Assembly: GCF_003049575.1 (NCBI RefSeq)
Contig: NZ_PYWI01000015.1
Location: 38,348 to 102,347, forward strand
DNA from: Lysinibacillus parviboronicapiens
GTDB lineage: Bacteria; Bacillota; Bacilli; Bacillales_A; Planococcaceae
Length of the DNA: 64,000 bases
Direction: 5' to 3'
Below are positions 8,894-17,769 of the stretch, one piece after another (the stretch's first letter is position 1; every line of letters starts with the position of its first letter). Below the pieces are notes generated by a model. That model was not told the DNA's origin. It saw only the letters and a program-made list of their open reading frames with translations, and searched no databases. Position numbers and translations under genes: made by a program.

Positions 8894-9595
8894 ATGCAAA
8901 AGGCAAAAATTTTAGTATTAGAAGATGAACGAGCTATTGCAGAAATGATTGAAATCATCTTAAGAAAAGAAGGAATTGACAACATTACACTTTGTGACAC
9001 TGTACAAGGTGCCATGAGGGAAATAGGAAAGGAAGAATTTGACTTTTATCTGTTAGATATCATGTTACCAGACGGTAGTGGCTTAGAGATGGCGAAGCGT
9101 ATCCGCGAGAACAGTGATGCCCCAATCTTCTTTTTAACTGCCAAGAGTAGTGATGCGGATAAACTACGTGGCTTTATGAATGGAGCGGATGACTATATAA
9201 CAAAACCATTTAATCCGCTAGAGCTTGTAGCGAGGGTAAAAGTACAGCTCACGCGTTACATGAAAAAGAAGGTGGATGTGCAAGAGGGACATCTATATAC
9301 TTGTCATCGTTTTGTGTTTAATGTGGATGCGGCAGAGCTCACAGTTGATGGAAAAAAGGACATTATTAGTGGAAGGTTATTTCATTTACTGAAATATCTC
9401 TGTGAAAATACAGGGCAAGTATTATCAAAGGAACAAATATATGAACGCGTGTGGGGAGATTATATATTCGATGATAATACGGTGATGGTTCATATTCGTA
9501 AACTACGTGAAAAGATTGAAGAAGATCCAGGTAAACCAACGTGCATTGTAACGGTTAGGGGAATTGGCTATAAACTCGTTGGAGATATTCAGTGA
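8894..9595 (+). CDS. OmpR/PhoB-family response regulator
   Basis: A 233-residue two-domain regulator. The receiver domain has the acidic pair D11/E12, phosphoacceptor D55 (FYLLDIMLPDG), T82 and K104 (ITKPFNPLEL). The C-terminal winged helix (about 130-232) ends in the usual RKLREKIEEDP and VRGIGYKLV. ATG at 8894 follows GGTGATA. The stop codon overlaps the start of the kinase gene, so the two are translationally coupled. It would be phosphorylated by that kinase and bind DNA as a dimer; the divergent DUF418 gene is the natural candidate target. Confidence 0.93.
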   Translation: MQKAKILVLEDERAIAEMIEIILRKEGIDNITLCDTVQGAMREIGKEEFDFYLLDIMLPDGSGLEMAKRIRENSDAPIFFLTAKSSDADKLRGFMNGADDYITKPFNPLELVARVKVQLTRYMKKKVDVQEGHLYTCHRFVFNVDAAELTVDGKKDIISGRLFHLLKYLCENTGQVLSKEQIYERVWGDYIFDDNTVMVHIRKLREKIEEDPGKPTCIVTVRGIGYKLVGDIQ

Positions 9596-11241
9596 TGAAA
9601 CCATCAAGAAGATTAACGCTGCGTTTTGTTTCATATTTCACAGTATTTTATTTATTAATTATTTTGGGTTTTATTGTCAGTCTGTTATTTTTTGCGTTTT
9701 TTATCAATGCACGTGTTGGTGATAATATCCATACTATGACTTCCTATGAAATTGAAAATGACGCAGTGGTAAAGGATGGGGATTCTGTACGAATTGCCGA
9801 TTATTTAGTAGAACGTGCTGCGGAGAATTTAGGGCAGTTATATTTAATCAATCAATCAATGGACATAGTGGATTATACAGGGGATACATGCGAACTTTGC
9901 GAAATAGCCGATAGTGAAATTTTGTCGCTCGAACGTTCAGGTATGCATACGTGGAAACTACCTAAATATTACTTATTATTTTTACCTACTTCACTTGTGC
10001 AGCCTCTATTTGATGAGACATATAGTGTTTGGCAAAAACAAGAGGACATACCTGCAGATTTGCTCCAGCGTTTAAAGGATAATATGGCTACTATAGAGCT
10101 TTATAACGAACGGTGGAAACGCGTAGAAGTTATTGGTGAAAGTTATAAATTACTGGATAAGCCAGAATTATTTGAAGAGAATTATGACATTTTCGAACAG
10201 GAAGAACTTATCCAAAGTGCAACACTGGCAGATGAAACAACACTTGTTGTACGTATGCCGAACCCAGCCTATAAACCGTTTGAAGAACCGTTTAATAAAG
10301 CGATGCTTCTGTTTGTTGCAATTTTTTTCGGCAGTCATATTATCTTGTTAATTGGCGTCATTTTCTTATCTATTGGGATTTCTCGTCAATTTGTTCGACC
10401 GCTTGTTTACGTTATTTCACGGATTGAACAACTTGCGCAATTTGACTACCGGAAATTGAGCGATAAGAAAGTTCATCACCAGAAGACAGGGAAATTAAAG
10501 CGTAAATTTAAATTATTTCAACCTGTCGATGAATCGCTCAATCATTTATCGGACCGACTTGCCTCAAATGAAAGACAAATTAAGCAATCCGAACAATTAC
10601 GTGAAGAATGGATTACGGGGCTATCACATGATTTAAAGACACCTCTAAGCTCTATTTACGGTTATTCCACAATGTTGGCGTCTGGTGATTATGAGTGGAC
10701 GAATGATGAAATGCGTGCATTTGCGAAAACAATGCAAGAAAAGGCCACATACATGGATGCTCTTATCCAAGATTTAACCTATACGTATCAGTTGAAAAAT
10801 AAAGCGATAAAGCTTGAAAAGGTATCCTTAGCCCTCAATACGTGGTTACTGCAATTTGCAGACAATCAGGTGTGTGTGCATGTCTATGGAGATGTCATAC
10901 TGGATGCAGATGAACTTCTTTTAAAGCGAATATTAGATAATTTAATTACAAATGCCAAGAAGTATACCCCGATTGACACGGAGGTAAGTGTTGAAGCGCA
11001 AAATACGCAAGAAGGCGTCATGTTGACAATTGCTGACCAAGGTCCGGGAATTCCACAAAAAGAACTAGATAACTTATTTGAGCGCTATTACCGAGGAACA
11101 AATACAACCGATGATGCTACAGGTACTGGTCTGGGGTTAGCGATTACCAAACAACTAATTGATTTGCATGATGGGACAATTCGTGTTAGTTCTGATGCAA
11201 GAGGTACCGTTTTTGTTGTGAAATTTTCATATGAACAATAG
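9595..11241 (+). CDS. Sensor histidine kinase
   Basis: About 548 residues. A membrane helix at roughly 15-40 and another at 238-262 flank an extracytoplasmic sensor of about 195 residues that holds a C-x2-C pair (DTCELCEI). HAMP follows, then HisKA with phosphoacceptor histidine in GLSHDLKTPLSS (about residue 345) and the HATPase domain with N box DNLITNAKKYT, G1 DQGPGIP and G2 GTGLGLAI, all intact. The start is ATG 9595, overlapping the regulator stop by one base; GTG 9592 is equally possible because GGAG lies at 9580-9583. The Cys pair could sense redox or metal, but this is speculation. Confidence 0.92.
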   Translation: MKPSRRLTLRFVSYFTVFYLLIILGFIVSLLFFAFFINARVGDNIHTMTSYEIENDAVVKDGDSVRIADYLVERAAENLGQLYLINQSMDIVDYTGDTCELCEIADSEILSLERSGMHTWKLPKYYLLFLPTSLVQPLFDETYSVWQKQEDIPADLLQRLKDNMATIELYNERWKRVEVIGESYKLLDKPELFEENYDIFEQEELIQSATLADETTLVVRMPNPAYKPFEEPFNKAMLLFVAIFFGSHIILLIGVIFLSIGISRQFVRPLVYVISRIEQLAQFDYRKLSDKKVHHQKTGKLKRKFKLFQPVDESLNHLSDRLASNERQIKQSEQLREEWITGLSHDLKTPLSSIYGYSTMLASGDYEWTNDEMRAFAKTMQEKATYMDALIQDLTYTYQLKNKAIKLEKVSLALNTWLLQFADNQVCVHVYGDVILDADELLLKRILDNLITNAKKYTPIDTEVSVEAQNTQEGVMLTIADQGPGIPQKELDNLFERYYRGTNTTDDATGTGLGLAITKQLIDLHDGTIRVSSDARGTVFVVKFSYEQ

Positions 11242-11440
11242 CGCATTCATATTAGCATGAAGTTATATGATGGCGTAGTCTGAAAATAAGTCCTTACAAT
11301 GTGCTGCGCTTTCTGTGTTTAAGGTACGCGCTGCATCGTGGCTACAGAGTATTAGACAAAGAGGATTTAACCGCTGTTGCTTCATTGCCCCTCGCTGTTG
11401 CGCAAATAAATTAATAAGTACATTTTCACTTTACATGACA

Positions 11441-11487
11441 AAAAATAGTATGCATAGGTACTCCTAGCATACTATTTTTCTTTTTTT
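11441..11487. terminator. Bidirectional terminator between kinase and TetR genes
   Basis: AAAAATAGTATGC (11441-11453) pairs perfectly with GCATACTATTTTT (11467-11479), with TAGG/CCTA extending the stem in the loop, followed by a T-rich tract. It lies between convergent genes. The 200 bp before it (11242-11440) show nothing recognisable. Confidence 0.85.
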
Positions 11488-11497
11488 TGGCCTATGA

Positions 11498-12406
11498 TTA
11501 TTTTTTATGACAGTGCTCGGAAGGATGTTCTATTTTTACGTAACGCCATAAATTATTGGCGATGTCACGCGCCTCTGCTGCGTGTTCAGTCCCAACAAAT
11601 GCTTTTCTGAAAGGTGTAAGTAGTGATTCGATAATAAAGAGCTTAGGTTTTTCTTGCTGCAATTCTTCCATTAAAAACGTAGCGAACTCTAAACCTTCAA
11701 CAGTTTCATCCTTCGATAATCCCTTCGTAAAGCCTTGAAGTTGTTCGATTACCATTTCTTTACTGACTGAACGATAATTTACAACATTTTGTATGGCGTT
11801 AATCATCTCGACACTTATAATGATATCTTTTGATTTTAGCATTGCGGGAATAATTACACTAATATTGCGTAATGCTACGCGTACAATTGCTTCTCGATTT
11901 ATATATTTATAATCTGAAATCAACACTGCACGTAAAGAAAGGTTAATCATACCAAGTGTTTGTACCGCACATTCATAGCTCATCGGACTAATTTCTTCTC
12001 CAAAAACTTGTACAAGTCTATTGGCAAGCCATTCTAACTCTTGTAAATGGTAGTTCAAAATAATTTTCTTTAGTTCATTATCCCGAGAATGGAAAATTGA
12101 TTCGAAAATTTGAATGAGATTTTGCTCGCGGTTGACATACATGAGCACTGCAACTTGCTGTGTTAATACTTCCAAGTCAGTTGGATCTTTCCCATAAAGA
12201 AGCTCATGTCGGCGATTGCTTGCTTCCTCGCGCCCTTCATCTAGAATGGCGATTAAGCATTCGTTTTTCGAGGCGAAATGATTATAAAATGTGCCTTTAG
12301 ATATTTTAGCAGCACTGATGATATCGTTAATAGATGTATCTACGAATCCCTTTTCTATAAAAAGTTCACGGGCAGAAGTAAGTATTTGTCTTTTTCTTTT
12401 GTTCAT
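11498..12406 (-). CDS. TetR/AcrR-family regulator of the divergent MFS efflux gene
   Basis: The N-terminal 50 residues are a TetR DNA-binding domain (ARELFIEKGFVDTSINDIIS, then SKGTFYNHFASKNECL). At 302 residues it is longer than the typical 190-210; the extra length forms a large helical ligand domain. It is divergent from a DHA2-type exporter with 156 bp between them, the classical repressor-pump layout, and a 24-bp palindrome lies in that gap. The expected role is repression relieved by the pump substrate. ATG at 12406 follows AAAAAGGTGAGG. The C-terminus ends with HPSEHCHKK. Confidence 0.88.
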   Translation of the reverse strand: MNKRKRQILTSARELFIEKGFVDTSINDIISAAKISKGTFYNHFASKNECLIAILDEGREEASNRRHELLYGKDPTDLEVLTQQVAVLMYVNREQNLIQIFESIFHSRDNELKKIILNYHLQELEWLANRLVQVFGEEISPMSYECAVQTLGMINLSLRAVLISDYKYINREAIVRVALRNISVIIPAMLKSKDIIISVEMINAIQNVVNYRSVSKEMVIEQLQGFTKGLSKDETVEGLEFATFLMEELQQEKPKLFIIESLLTPFRKAFVGTEHAAEARDIANNLWRYVKIEHPSEHCHKK

Positions 12407-12447
12407 AACCTCACCTTTTTTAATTATTATACTCTCATTCTATAATG

Positions 12448-12471
12448 AAAACGCTTATATATCAACGTTTT
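12448..12471. promoter_or_regulatory. Candidate TetR operator palindrome
   Basis: AAAACG (12448-12453) and CGTTTT (12466-12471) are outer arms of a 24-bp dyad that matches at 10 of 12 positions per half. It lies in the gap between the TetR and exporter genes, just upstream of a good promoter at 12493, so it could control both. Confidence 0.5.
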
Positions 12472-12492
12472 TAAAATTATTAATCTAAATTG

Positions 12493-12521
12493 TTGAAAAA
12501 AGTAGACTGTGAGTATAAAAT
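12493..12521 (+). promoter_or_regulatory. Probable sigma-A promoter of the MFS exporter
   Basis: TTGAAA (12493-12498), 17-nt spacer, TAAAAT (12516-12521). It is 42 bp upstream of the exporter start and 20 bp downstream of the proposed operator. Confidence 0.6.
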
Positions 12522-12562
12522 AAGTTTTATCTTAAACAACAAGAAAGAATTGAGGGATATAA

Positions 12563-14077
12563 ATGAATAATGACTTAACAATGAAAAAGCCCCCTTATGG
12601 CATGATTGCTATTTTATTTGTGGGTGCTTTTGTTGCTTTTCTTAACAACACATTGTTAAATGTTGCGTTGCCAACCATTATGAAAGATTTTGGTATTACG
12701 TATGCAAAAGTACAATGGCTGGCTACAGGTTATATGCTTGTAAGTGGTATCTTAGTACCGGCTTCGGCATTTTTCGTAACACGCTTTAAAAATAGACATC
12801 TATTTATTACAGCGATGACAATATTTACAATTGGTACAATTATGGCTGGTTTTGCACCAAACTTTGGCGTGCTCTTAGCAGGTCGTATGGTGCAAGCAGC
12901 AGGGGCTTCAAGTATGTCACCCCTGTTAATGAATGTTATGCTGACGAGCTTCCCGAAAGAAAAACGTGGAGCAGCAATGGGTATTTTTGGTTTAGTTATG
13001 ATTGCGGCACCAGCTATTGGTCCAACATTATCAGGCTGGATTGTGGAACATCATGATTGGCGCATGCTATTCCAAATGATTATTCCATTTGCCATTATTA
13101 GTTTACTATTTGGCGTTTGGAAATTAAAAAACGTGATGGAGACACGTGAAGTTCAATTAGATTTCCTTTCCGTATTTTTATCGACAGTTGCATTTGGTGG
13201 TATTCTTTATGGTTTCAGTACAGCAGGCGATAAAGGATGGTCTAGCCCTTGGGTATACGGTACCATTTCAATTGGTTTTGTATCGTTAATTATTTTCATC
13301 TTTAAACAATTACGTATGGATGAACCTTTACTGGAACTACGTATTTACAAATATCCGATGTTTGCACTGGGCTCGGCTATTTCTGTTATTGTTTCCATGG
13401 CGATGTTCTCTGGGATGATTTTAACACCGGCTTATGTGCAATCAATTCGTGGAATTGAACCTTTTGAAGCGGGATTAATGATGCTTCCGGGGGCACTTGT
13501 AATGGGCATTATGTCTCCAATTACAGGGAAGCTTTTTGATAAATTCGGGCCGCGTATTTTAGCGATTATTGGTTTAACGATTACTACTCTTGCTACATTT
13601 GGTCTAACGAAATTAGCCATGGATTCGAGTTATACATTTATCGTGTCTATGTATTCAATTCGTATGTTCGGTATGTCTATGGTAATGATGCCTATTATGA
13701 CAAACGGTTTAAATCAATTACCACAAATTATGAATCCACATGGTACGGCTATCAATAATACTCTACAACAAGTAGCAGGAGCGATAGGTAGTGCCGTGTT
13801 GGTTACTTTTATGAACAACCGTACGAAAGCGACAGCTGCGGACTTAATCGCAGATGCACAAGCGAAGGCGGCTCAATCCGGTGTGGTGCCAACAGCTGAG
13901 CAAATGCAACAAATGCAAGATCAAATTATGCAAACAGCCTTATTAGATGGGATTACACATTCATTCTTAATAGCGGCTATTGTAACAGTTCTTGCACTAG
14001 TGCTGGCATTCTTCTTAAAACGTGTAAAAGTTGAAAGTGTAGCAGCTACAATGGATTTGAAAAAACCTACAAAGTAA
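12563..14077 (+). CDS. DHA2-family (EmrB/QacA-type) drug:H+ antiporter
   Basis: A 504-residue membrane protein with about 14 transmembrane helices. The N-terminal helix carries FLNNTLLNVALPTIMKDFG (motif D1 of the family); LAGRMVQAAGASSMSPLLMN and AAPAIGPTLSGWIVEHHDWR correspond to motifs B and C of DHA2 exporters. Such proteins pump lipophilic drugs or other toxic compounds outward using the proton gradient. ATG at 12563 follows GAGGGATATAA. Divergent TetR gene and intervening palindrome point to substrate-induced expression. A strong terminator follows at 14117. Confidence 0.92.
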   Translation: MNNDLTMKKPPYGMIAILFVGAFVAFLNNTLLNVALPTIMKDFGITYAKVQWLATGYMLVSGILVPASAFFVTRFKNRHLFITAMTIFTIGTIMAGFAPNFGVLLAGRMVQAAGASSMSPLLMNVMLTSFPKEKRGAAMGIFGLVMIAAPAIGPTLSGWIVEHHDWRMLFQMIIPFAIISLLFGVWKLKNVMETREVQLDFLSVFLSTVAFGGILYGFSTAGDKGWSSPWVYGTISIGFVSLIIFIFKQLRMDEPLLELRIYKYPMFALGSAISVIVSMAMFSGMILTPAYVQSIRGIEPFEAGLMMLPGALVMGIMSPITGKLFDKFGPRILAIIGLTITTLATFGLTKLAMDSSYTFIVSMYSIRMFGMSMVMMPIMTNGLNQLPQIMNPHGTAINNTLQQVAGAIGSAVLVTFMNNRTKATAADLIADAQAKAAQSGVVPTAEQMQQMQDQIMQTALLDGITHSFLIAAIVTVLALVLAFFLKRVKVESVAATMDLKKPTK

Positions 14078-14116
14078 TAAATGAGAGAAATGATTTAAAT
14101 TTAGCTTATAAACGAC

Positions 14117-14147
14117 AAAAAGTTCCGTTCTAAGAACGGGGCTTTTT
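14117..14147 (+). terminator. Terminator of the MFS exporter gene
   Basis: AAAAAGTTCCGTTCT pairs with AGAACGGGGCTTTTT (core CCGTTCT 14125-14131 with AGAACGG 14133-14139), followed by TTTTT and further T-rich sequence. The rest of 14148-14282 shows nothing recognisable. Confidence 0.85.
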
Positions 14148-14282
14148 ATGTTTTTTTCAATACGTTGTTACAGTAATCGTATAGTTGGGGGATAAATCGT
14201 TTGAAGTTATCGATAAAATCTAGAAGTTGGTCGATACATTTAATAATCTAGATGAAAAGTCATGTTATAAAAGGATAAAATA

Positions 14283-14328
14283 AGACCCGTTTTCTGTGTG
14301 CCTAGTAGCATCCACAAAAAACGGGTCT
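14283..14328 (-). terminator. Terminator of the MMPL transporter gene
   Basis: AGACCCGTTTTCTGTG (14283-14298) pairs with CACAAAAAACGGGTCT (14313-14328) with a single mismatch; on the minus strand it is followed by TATTTTAT. It lies 59 bp past the MMPL stop codon. Confidence 0.8.
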
Positions 14329-14387
14329 ATTCTTATACATTAACGTGCTGCTTTAATTACAAAATATTAAGAGTTGGATAGCAGGCT

Positions 14388-16574
14388 TTAGGCATCCTTT
14401 TTAAATAGCGGACCTGGCCAAAAAGCATATTTTCCAAGAACAGTAGTAATCGCTGGCACAAGCAGTGGACGTACGATAAATGTATCCAGTAGAACACCGA
14501 TGGCAGTCACAACGCCAAATTGCACAAGTACCTGTATAGGTAGTGTTGCGAGGACAGCGAATGTACCTGCTAAAATAAGACCTGCAGATGTAATGACACT
14601 ACCCGTATGAACTACGCCCTCTTCTACCGCTGTTAAATGATCTGTATTTTTACGTTTCTTCCAAATTTCTGAAATCATGAAGATGTTATAATCTTCCCCA
14701 AGGGCTACTAAGAATACAAATGCATACAGTGGAATGGCACCCGATATCGCCTCTGCTCCCATAATATGATGCAAAATAAGCCAACCTGCACCGAGTGCGC
14801 CAAAATAAGAAATAATCACTGTCGCCAGTAAATACACTGTTGCTGTCACAGAACGTAAATAGATAAATAATAAAATTGCTATTAACGCAATCATGGTCGG
14901 CATTATAACCGATTCATCACGTTCAGTAATTTGTTGTGTGTCATACTGACTTGCAGTTTCTCCGCCAATCCACACTTGCTGATCAGCATTCTTGATGCCT
15001 GTACTTTCAAGTATATTTACGACTTCAGCCTTAAGCTCTGGTATATGCGCCAATGATTCTTTTGCATAAGGGTTTGCATTAAACGTAAGTTCATATAATT
15101 GAATGGCATCGCTTTTCTCCCCAATTTGGACATCTCCCACAGTATCTATATAAGGAAGTGCAGTGAGCGACTGCTGGATATTAATATCTGTGCCTGTCGT
15201 ATCAATTACAAGTTGGACAGGCGCTAGTTCTCCCGGTGAGAAATTTTCTTCTATTAAAGTAAAACCTTCACGAGAGGGTATATCCTCTGGGAAAGAAGAT
15301 AATAAGTCAAATGTATATTGAATACGGGGCACAAATGCTGCTAAACCACCAAGTAAAAGAACAGTTACAACAATAACAATCCAAGGTTTATGCGTGACGA
15401 AGTGTCCGATTTTGCGGCTTATTTTATGAGATGACTTATGTTGTTTTTTACCCTTCTTACGAGCCATGTCCTCTGTTCGAGGTGTAAATGGAAAGAATGC
15501 TACACGCCCAATAATAACGAGGATGGCAGGCAGTACAACTAATGCCGCTATGCCCATTACTAAAACGCCAAAACTAAATGGCACCGCAAAGCGTTGGAAT
15601 GCGCCATAGTGGGCAAGACTAAGTGTGGCTAATCCGATAACGACCGTTAAAGCGCTCATCAAGATAGCACCACCAGATTCCTTTACAGCAAGTTTCATTG
15701 CTGAAGCCTTATCCTCAATATCAAACAGTATTTCACGATATTTGGATATTAAAAATAAACAATAGTCTGTTCCTGCACCAAAAAGCAATACGGTCATAAT
15801 GGACACAGCCTGTGAATCCTTATCAATCCAGCCTTGCTCCGCAAAGAAACCAAGTGTTGGACTAATGACACCATAAGCAAGGCCTACAACGATTAGTGGA
15901 ATAATGGCAAGTAAAGGTGAACGATAGATTAGTATCAGTAACACAAGTACAAGCATTACCGTTGCTATTAGTAGTTTCACATCCGCTTGCGAGAATAAGC
16001 TAACAGCATCTGTTGCAATACCCACAGGTCCTGAATAGCATACATGGAGTGCATCTTTTGTTAATTCTTCATCTAATTGGACATTATACATATCCATTGT
16101 TTTGGTTAAATTATCAAGACTCTCTTGTAATAAATCAGTAGCAACACCTTTTTCAAAGAAAATAGGTGTAACGATTGTTGAACCATTGTCAGATGTAGCT
16201 GCCAAAAAAGCTTGAGGTGGCATTTCATCATAAGGTGGCACAAGCGATTGGTGTGCCAAAGGTTTTGTTTTAAGATCTTTATATACCTTTTGAATAGCTG
16301 AATAATCATCGGTCGTTAGACCATTTTCACGATGCCAGACAAGTAACAGTGGGGTACCGGCATCATTTGGAAATTCTTCTGCAATAATGGCTGCTGCTTG
16401 CTCAGACATTTCTGAATCTGGCAGATTATTAGCCGATTCACTTTCGATACTATTTATTTGTGGCCAAGCAAAAGATAGGACAACAACGAGTAAAACCCAA
16501 ATGGTAAGTGCCAACAACCGACCTTTTTTACCTGCAACTAATGCGCCCCATTGCTCGAGTGGGTGTTTTTGCAT
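14388..16574 (-). CDS. MMPL-family RND-type transporter
   Basis: A 728-residue membrane protein built from two similar halves, each with one N-terminal helix, a large extracytoplasmic domain (about 35-190 and 420-545) and a five- to six-helix block with MMPL motifs (LLFGAGTDYCLFLISKYRE in the first half, VALGEDYNIFMISEIW in the second). The paired aspartates in these GxDY/GEDY motifs are the proton relay of the family. Length and layout match B. subtilis YdfJ. It probably exports a lipid or drug. ATG at 16574 has GGAGG upstream. A divergent TetR gene 124 bp away is its likely repressor. Confidence 0.9.
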   Translation of the reverse strand: MQKHPLEQWGALVAGKKGRLLALTIWVLLVVVLSFAWPQINSIESESANNLPDSEMSEQAAAIIAEEFPNDAGTPLLLVWHRENGLTTDDYSAIQKVYKDLKTKPLAHQSLVPPYDEMPPQAFLAATSDNGSTIVTPIFFEKGVATDLLQESLDNLTKTMDMYNVQLDEELTKDALHVCYSGPVGIATDAVSLFSQADVKLLIATVMLVLVLLILIYRSPLLAIIPLIVVGLAYGVISPTLGFFAEQGWIDKDSQAVSIMTVLLFGAGTDYCLFLISKYREILFDIEDKASAMKLAVKESGGAILMSALTVVIGLATLSLAHYGAFQRFAVPFSFGVLVMGIAALVVLPAILVIIGRVAFFPFTPRTEDMARKKGKKQHKSSHKISRKIGHFVTHKPWIVIVVTVLLLGGLAAFVPRIQYTFDLLSSFPEDIPSREGFTLIEENFSPGELAPVQLVIDTTGTDINIQQSLTALPYIDTVGDVQIGEKSDAIQLYELTFNANPYAKESLAHIPELKAEVVNILESTGIKNADQQVWIGGETASQYDTQQITERDESVIMPTMIALIAILLFIYLRSVTATVYLLATVIISYFGALGAGWLILHHIMGAEAISGAIPLYAFVFLVALGEDYNIFMISEIWKKRKNTDHLTAVEEGVVHTGSVITSAGLILAGTFAVLATLPIQVLVQFGVVTAIGVLLDTFIVRPLLVPAITTVLGKYAFWPGPLFKKDA

Positions 16575-16698
16575 GACGAAACCTCCATTCCATGTATGTA
16601 ATGATAATTATATATACTAGAAGGTTAATTAATCAATTGCTATTTACTGATATGTTATACTATGTCTAATAATAATCGGTTATAAGGGGGCGAACTTG

Positions 16699-17322
16699 TT
16701 GAAACAATCACCGCGTGTTCTAGGAAGACCTCGCCATGATGACAATGCTAAACCAACTAAAGAACTTGTACTGGAGACGGCAACAAGACTTTTTATAAAA
16801 GATGGCTATAAGAATGTGTCGATGGATGATGTAGCGAAAGCATGCAATGTTACGAAAGCAACTATTTATTACTATTACCCGACTAAAGGGGAGTTATATA
16901 CTTCCGCATTAATTGCAATGATGAAAAGAATTCAGCTACATATTAAACAGATATTAGAACAGCCTACAGCATTTAAAGAGCGATTAGAGCAACTAGTCGA
17001 AATTCATTTATCTGCAACATTGGATATTGATATGAAGAATTTTATGCGTGAAGCTACAATTAATTTATCAGAGCAACAATTAAAAGAAGTTCATGCCTCG
17101 GAAAACGAAATGTATAAAACAATTGAGCAGGCGATGCAAAGTGAAATGGACAAGGGGACAATTCGGACTGGTAATGCTCAATTTTTTACACATACCTTTA
17201 TGGCGCTCATGTCAGTTGGCTATTTTAAAGATGGCGAAGGTAATCGACTATTTCAAACAGAAGCCAATGCTGCGAAAGAGATTATTGATTTCTTTTGGCT
17301 GTCTGTTAAGAAGTCGTCATAA
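16699..17322 (+). CDS. TetR/AcrR-family regulator of the divergent MMPL transporter
   Basis: About 207 residues, typical length. The N-terminal DNA-binding domain reads ETATRLFIKDGYKNVSMDDV and TKATIYYYYPTKGELY; the remainder is the helical ligand/dimer domain. Start is one of two adjacent TTG codons (16696 or 16699); 16699 is preferred because AAGGGGG ends 8 nt upstream. It is divergent from the MMPL gene, the usual arrangement for a local repressor. An open frame in another phase (17093-17332) is a shadow. The 200 bp after the stop contain no clear terminator. Confidence 0.88.
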   Translation: MKQSPRVLGRPRHDDNAKPTKELVLETATRLFIKDGYKNVSMDDVAKACNVTKATIYYYYPTKGELYTSALIAMMKRIQLHIKQILEQPTAFKERLEQLVEIHLSATLDIDMKNFMREATINLSEQQLKEVHASENEMYKTIEQAMQSEMDKGTIRTGNAQFFTHTFMALMSVGYFKDGEGNRLFQTEANAAKEIIDFFWLSVKKSS

Positions 17323-17519
17323 GTTTTGGTAGTAGACTGTCTAGAAAATAGAATGCATTACTATTGATTGTAAAATATTTATTACCGCATCAGCTAAAAA
17401 AAGAGAATTAAGGAATTGTATTTTTTAACAAAATGGACAAAAAGATATCTTTGTTAACAACAAATAGTTGACAAATTCAATGAATCTTGAAAAGAATGTT
17501 GAAATTGTGATTTAGCTGA

Positions 17520-17548
17520 TTGAAATAATGTACAAACAGCTTTATAAT
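17520..17548 (+). promoter_or_regulatory. Strong sigma-A promoter of the yjlC-ndh operon
   Basis: TTGAAA (17520-17525), exactly 17 nt, TATAAT (17543-17548). Transcription would start near 17555, leaving a leader of about 215 nt before yjlC. No clear Rex palindrome is seen around it, although the B. subtilis operon is Rex-controlled; TTGTGA-type half-sites occur near 17506 and 17583 without a matching second half. Confidence 0.75.
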
Positions 17549-17586
17549 GAAGGTTGTAATGTCACCAAGATAAGGATGGAATTGTG

Positions 17587-17685
17587 ATGTGCTTTTTGCA
17601 AAATGAAGTTAACATTGTAATAACTGATCATACGAATTACTATCCAGCCCTTGTGACTGGTGAATGTGTAAGATATCCGCTGTAA
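17587..17685 (+). CDS. Possible 32-residue leader peptide upstream of yjlC-ndh
   Basis: ATG at 17587 (or GTG at 17584) follows AAGGA at 17572-17576. The frame runs 32 codons (starting MCFLQNEVNIVITD, ending GECVRYPL) to TAA at 17683-17685, one base before the 5' arm of the terminator hairpin at 17687. This geometry is what a translation-dependent attenuator would need: a ribosome at the stop codon would cover the terminator's 5' arm. The peptide has no repeats of one amino acid and no recognised homologue, so the call rests on position and ribosome site only. Confidence 0.4.
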   Translation: MCFLQNEVNIVITDHTNYYPALVTGECVRYPL

Positions 17686-17686
17686 C

Positions 17687-17718
17687 GACTGTTAAGAAAT
17701 CGCTTAATGGTCTTTTTT
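17687..17718 (+). terminator. Intrinsic terminator inside the yjlC-ndh leader
   Basis: GACTGTTAAG (17687-17696) pairs with CTTAATGGTC (17703-17712) through eight Watson-Crick and two G-U pairs around a 6-nt loop, followed by TTTTTT (17713-17718). It lies downstream of the promoter and 51 bp before yjlC, so it is placed to attenuate the operon. Confidence 0.65.
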
Positions 17719-17769
17719 ACATGGAAGTAATATAAAAATAGTAATAGTGATGGCAAAGGAGAGTTCAAC

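Noticed and set aside
17093..17332. Second frame inside the TetR gene
   Set aside because: Antiphase shadow of the regulator gene, with no ribosome site of its own.
17440..17600. Rex-type operator near the ndh promoter
   Set aside because: TTGTTAACAA and two TTGTGA half-sites occur, but none forms the TTGTGAA-N4-TTCACAA dyad.
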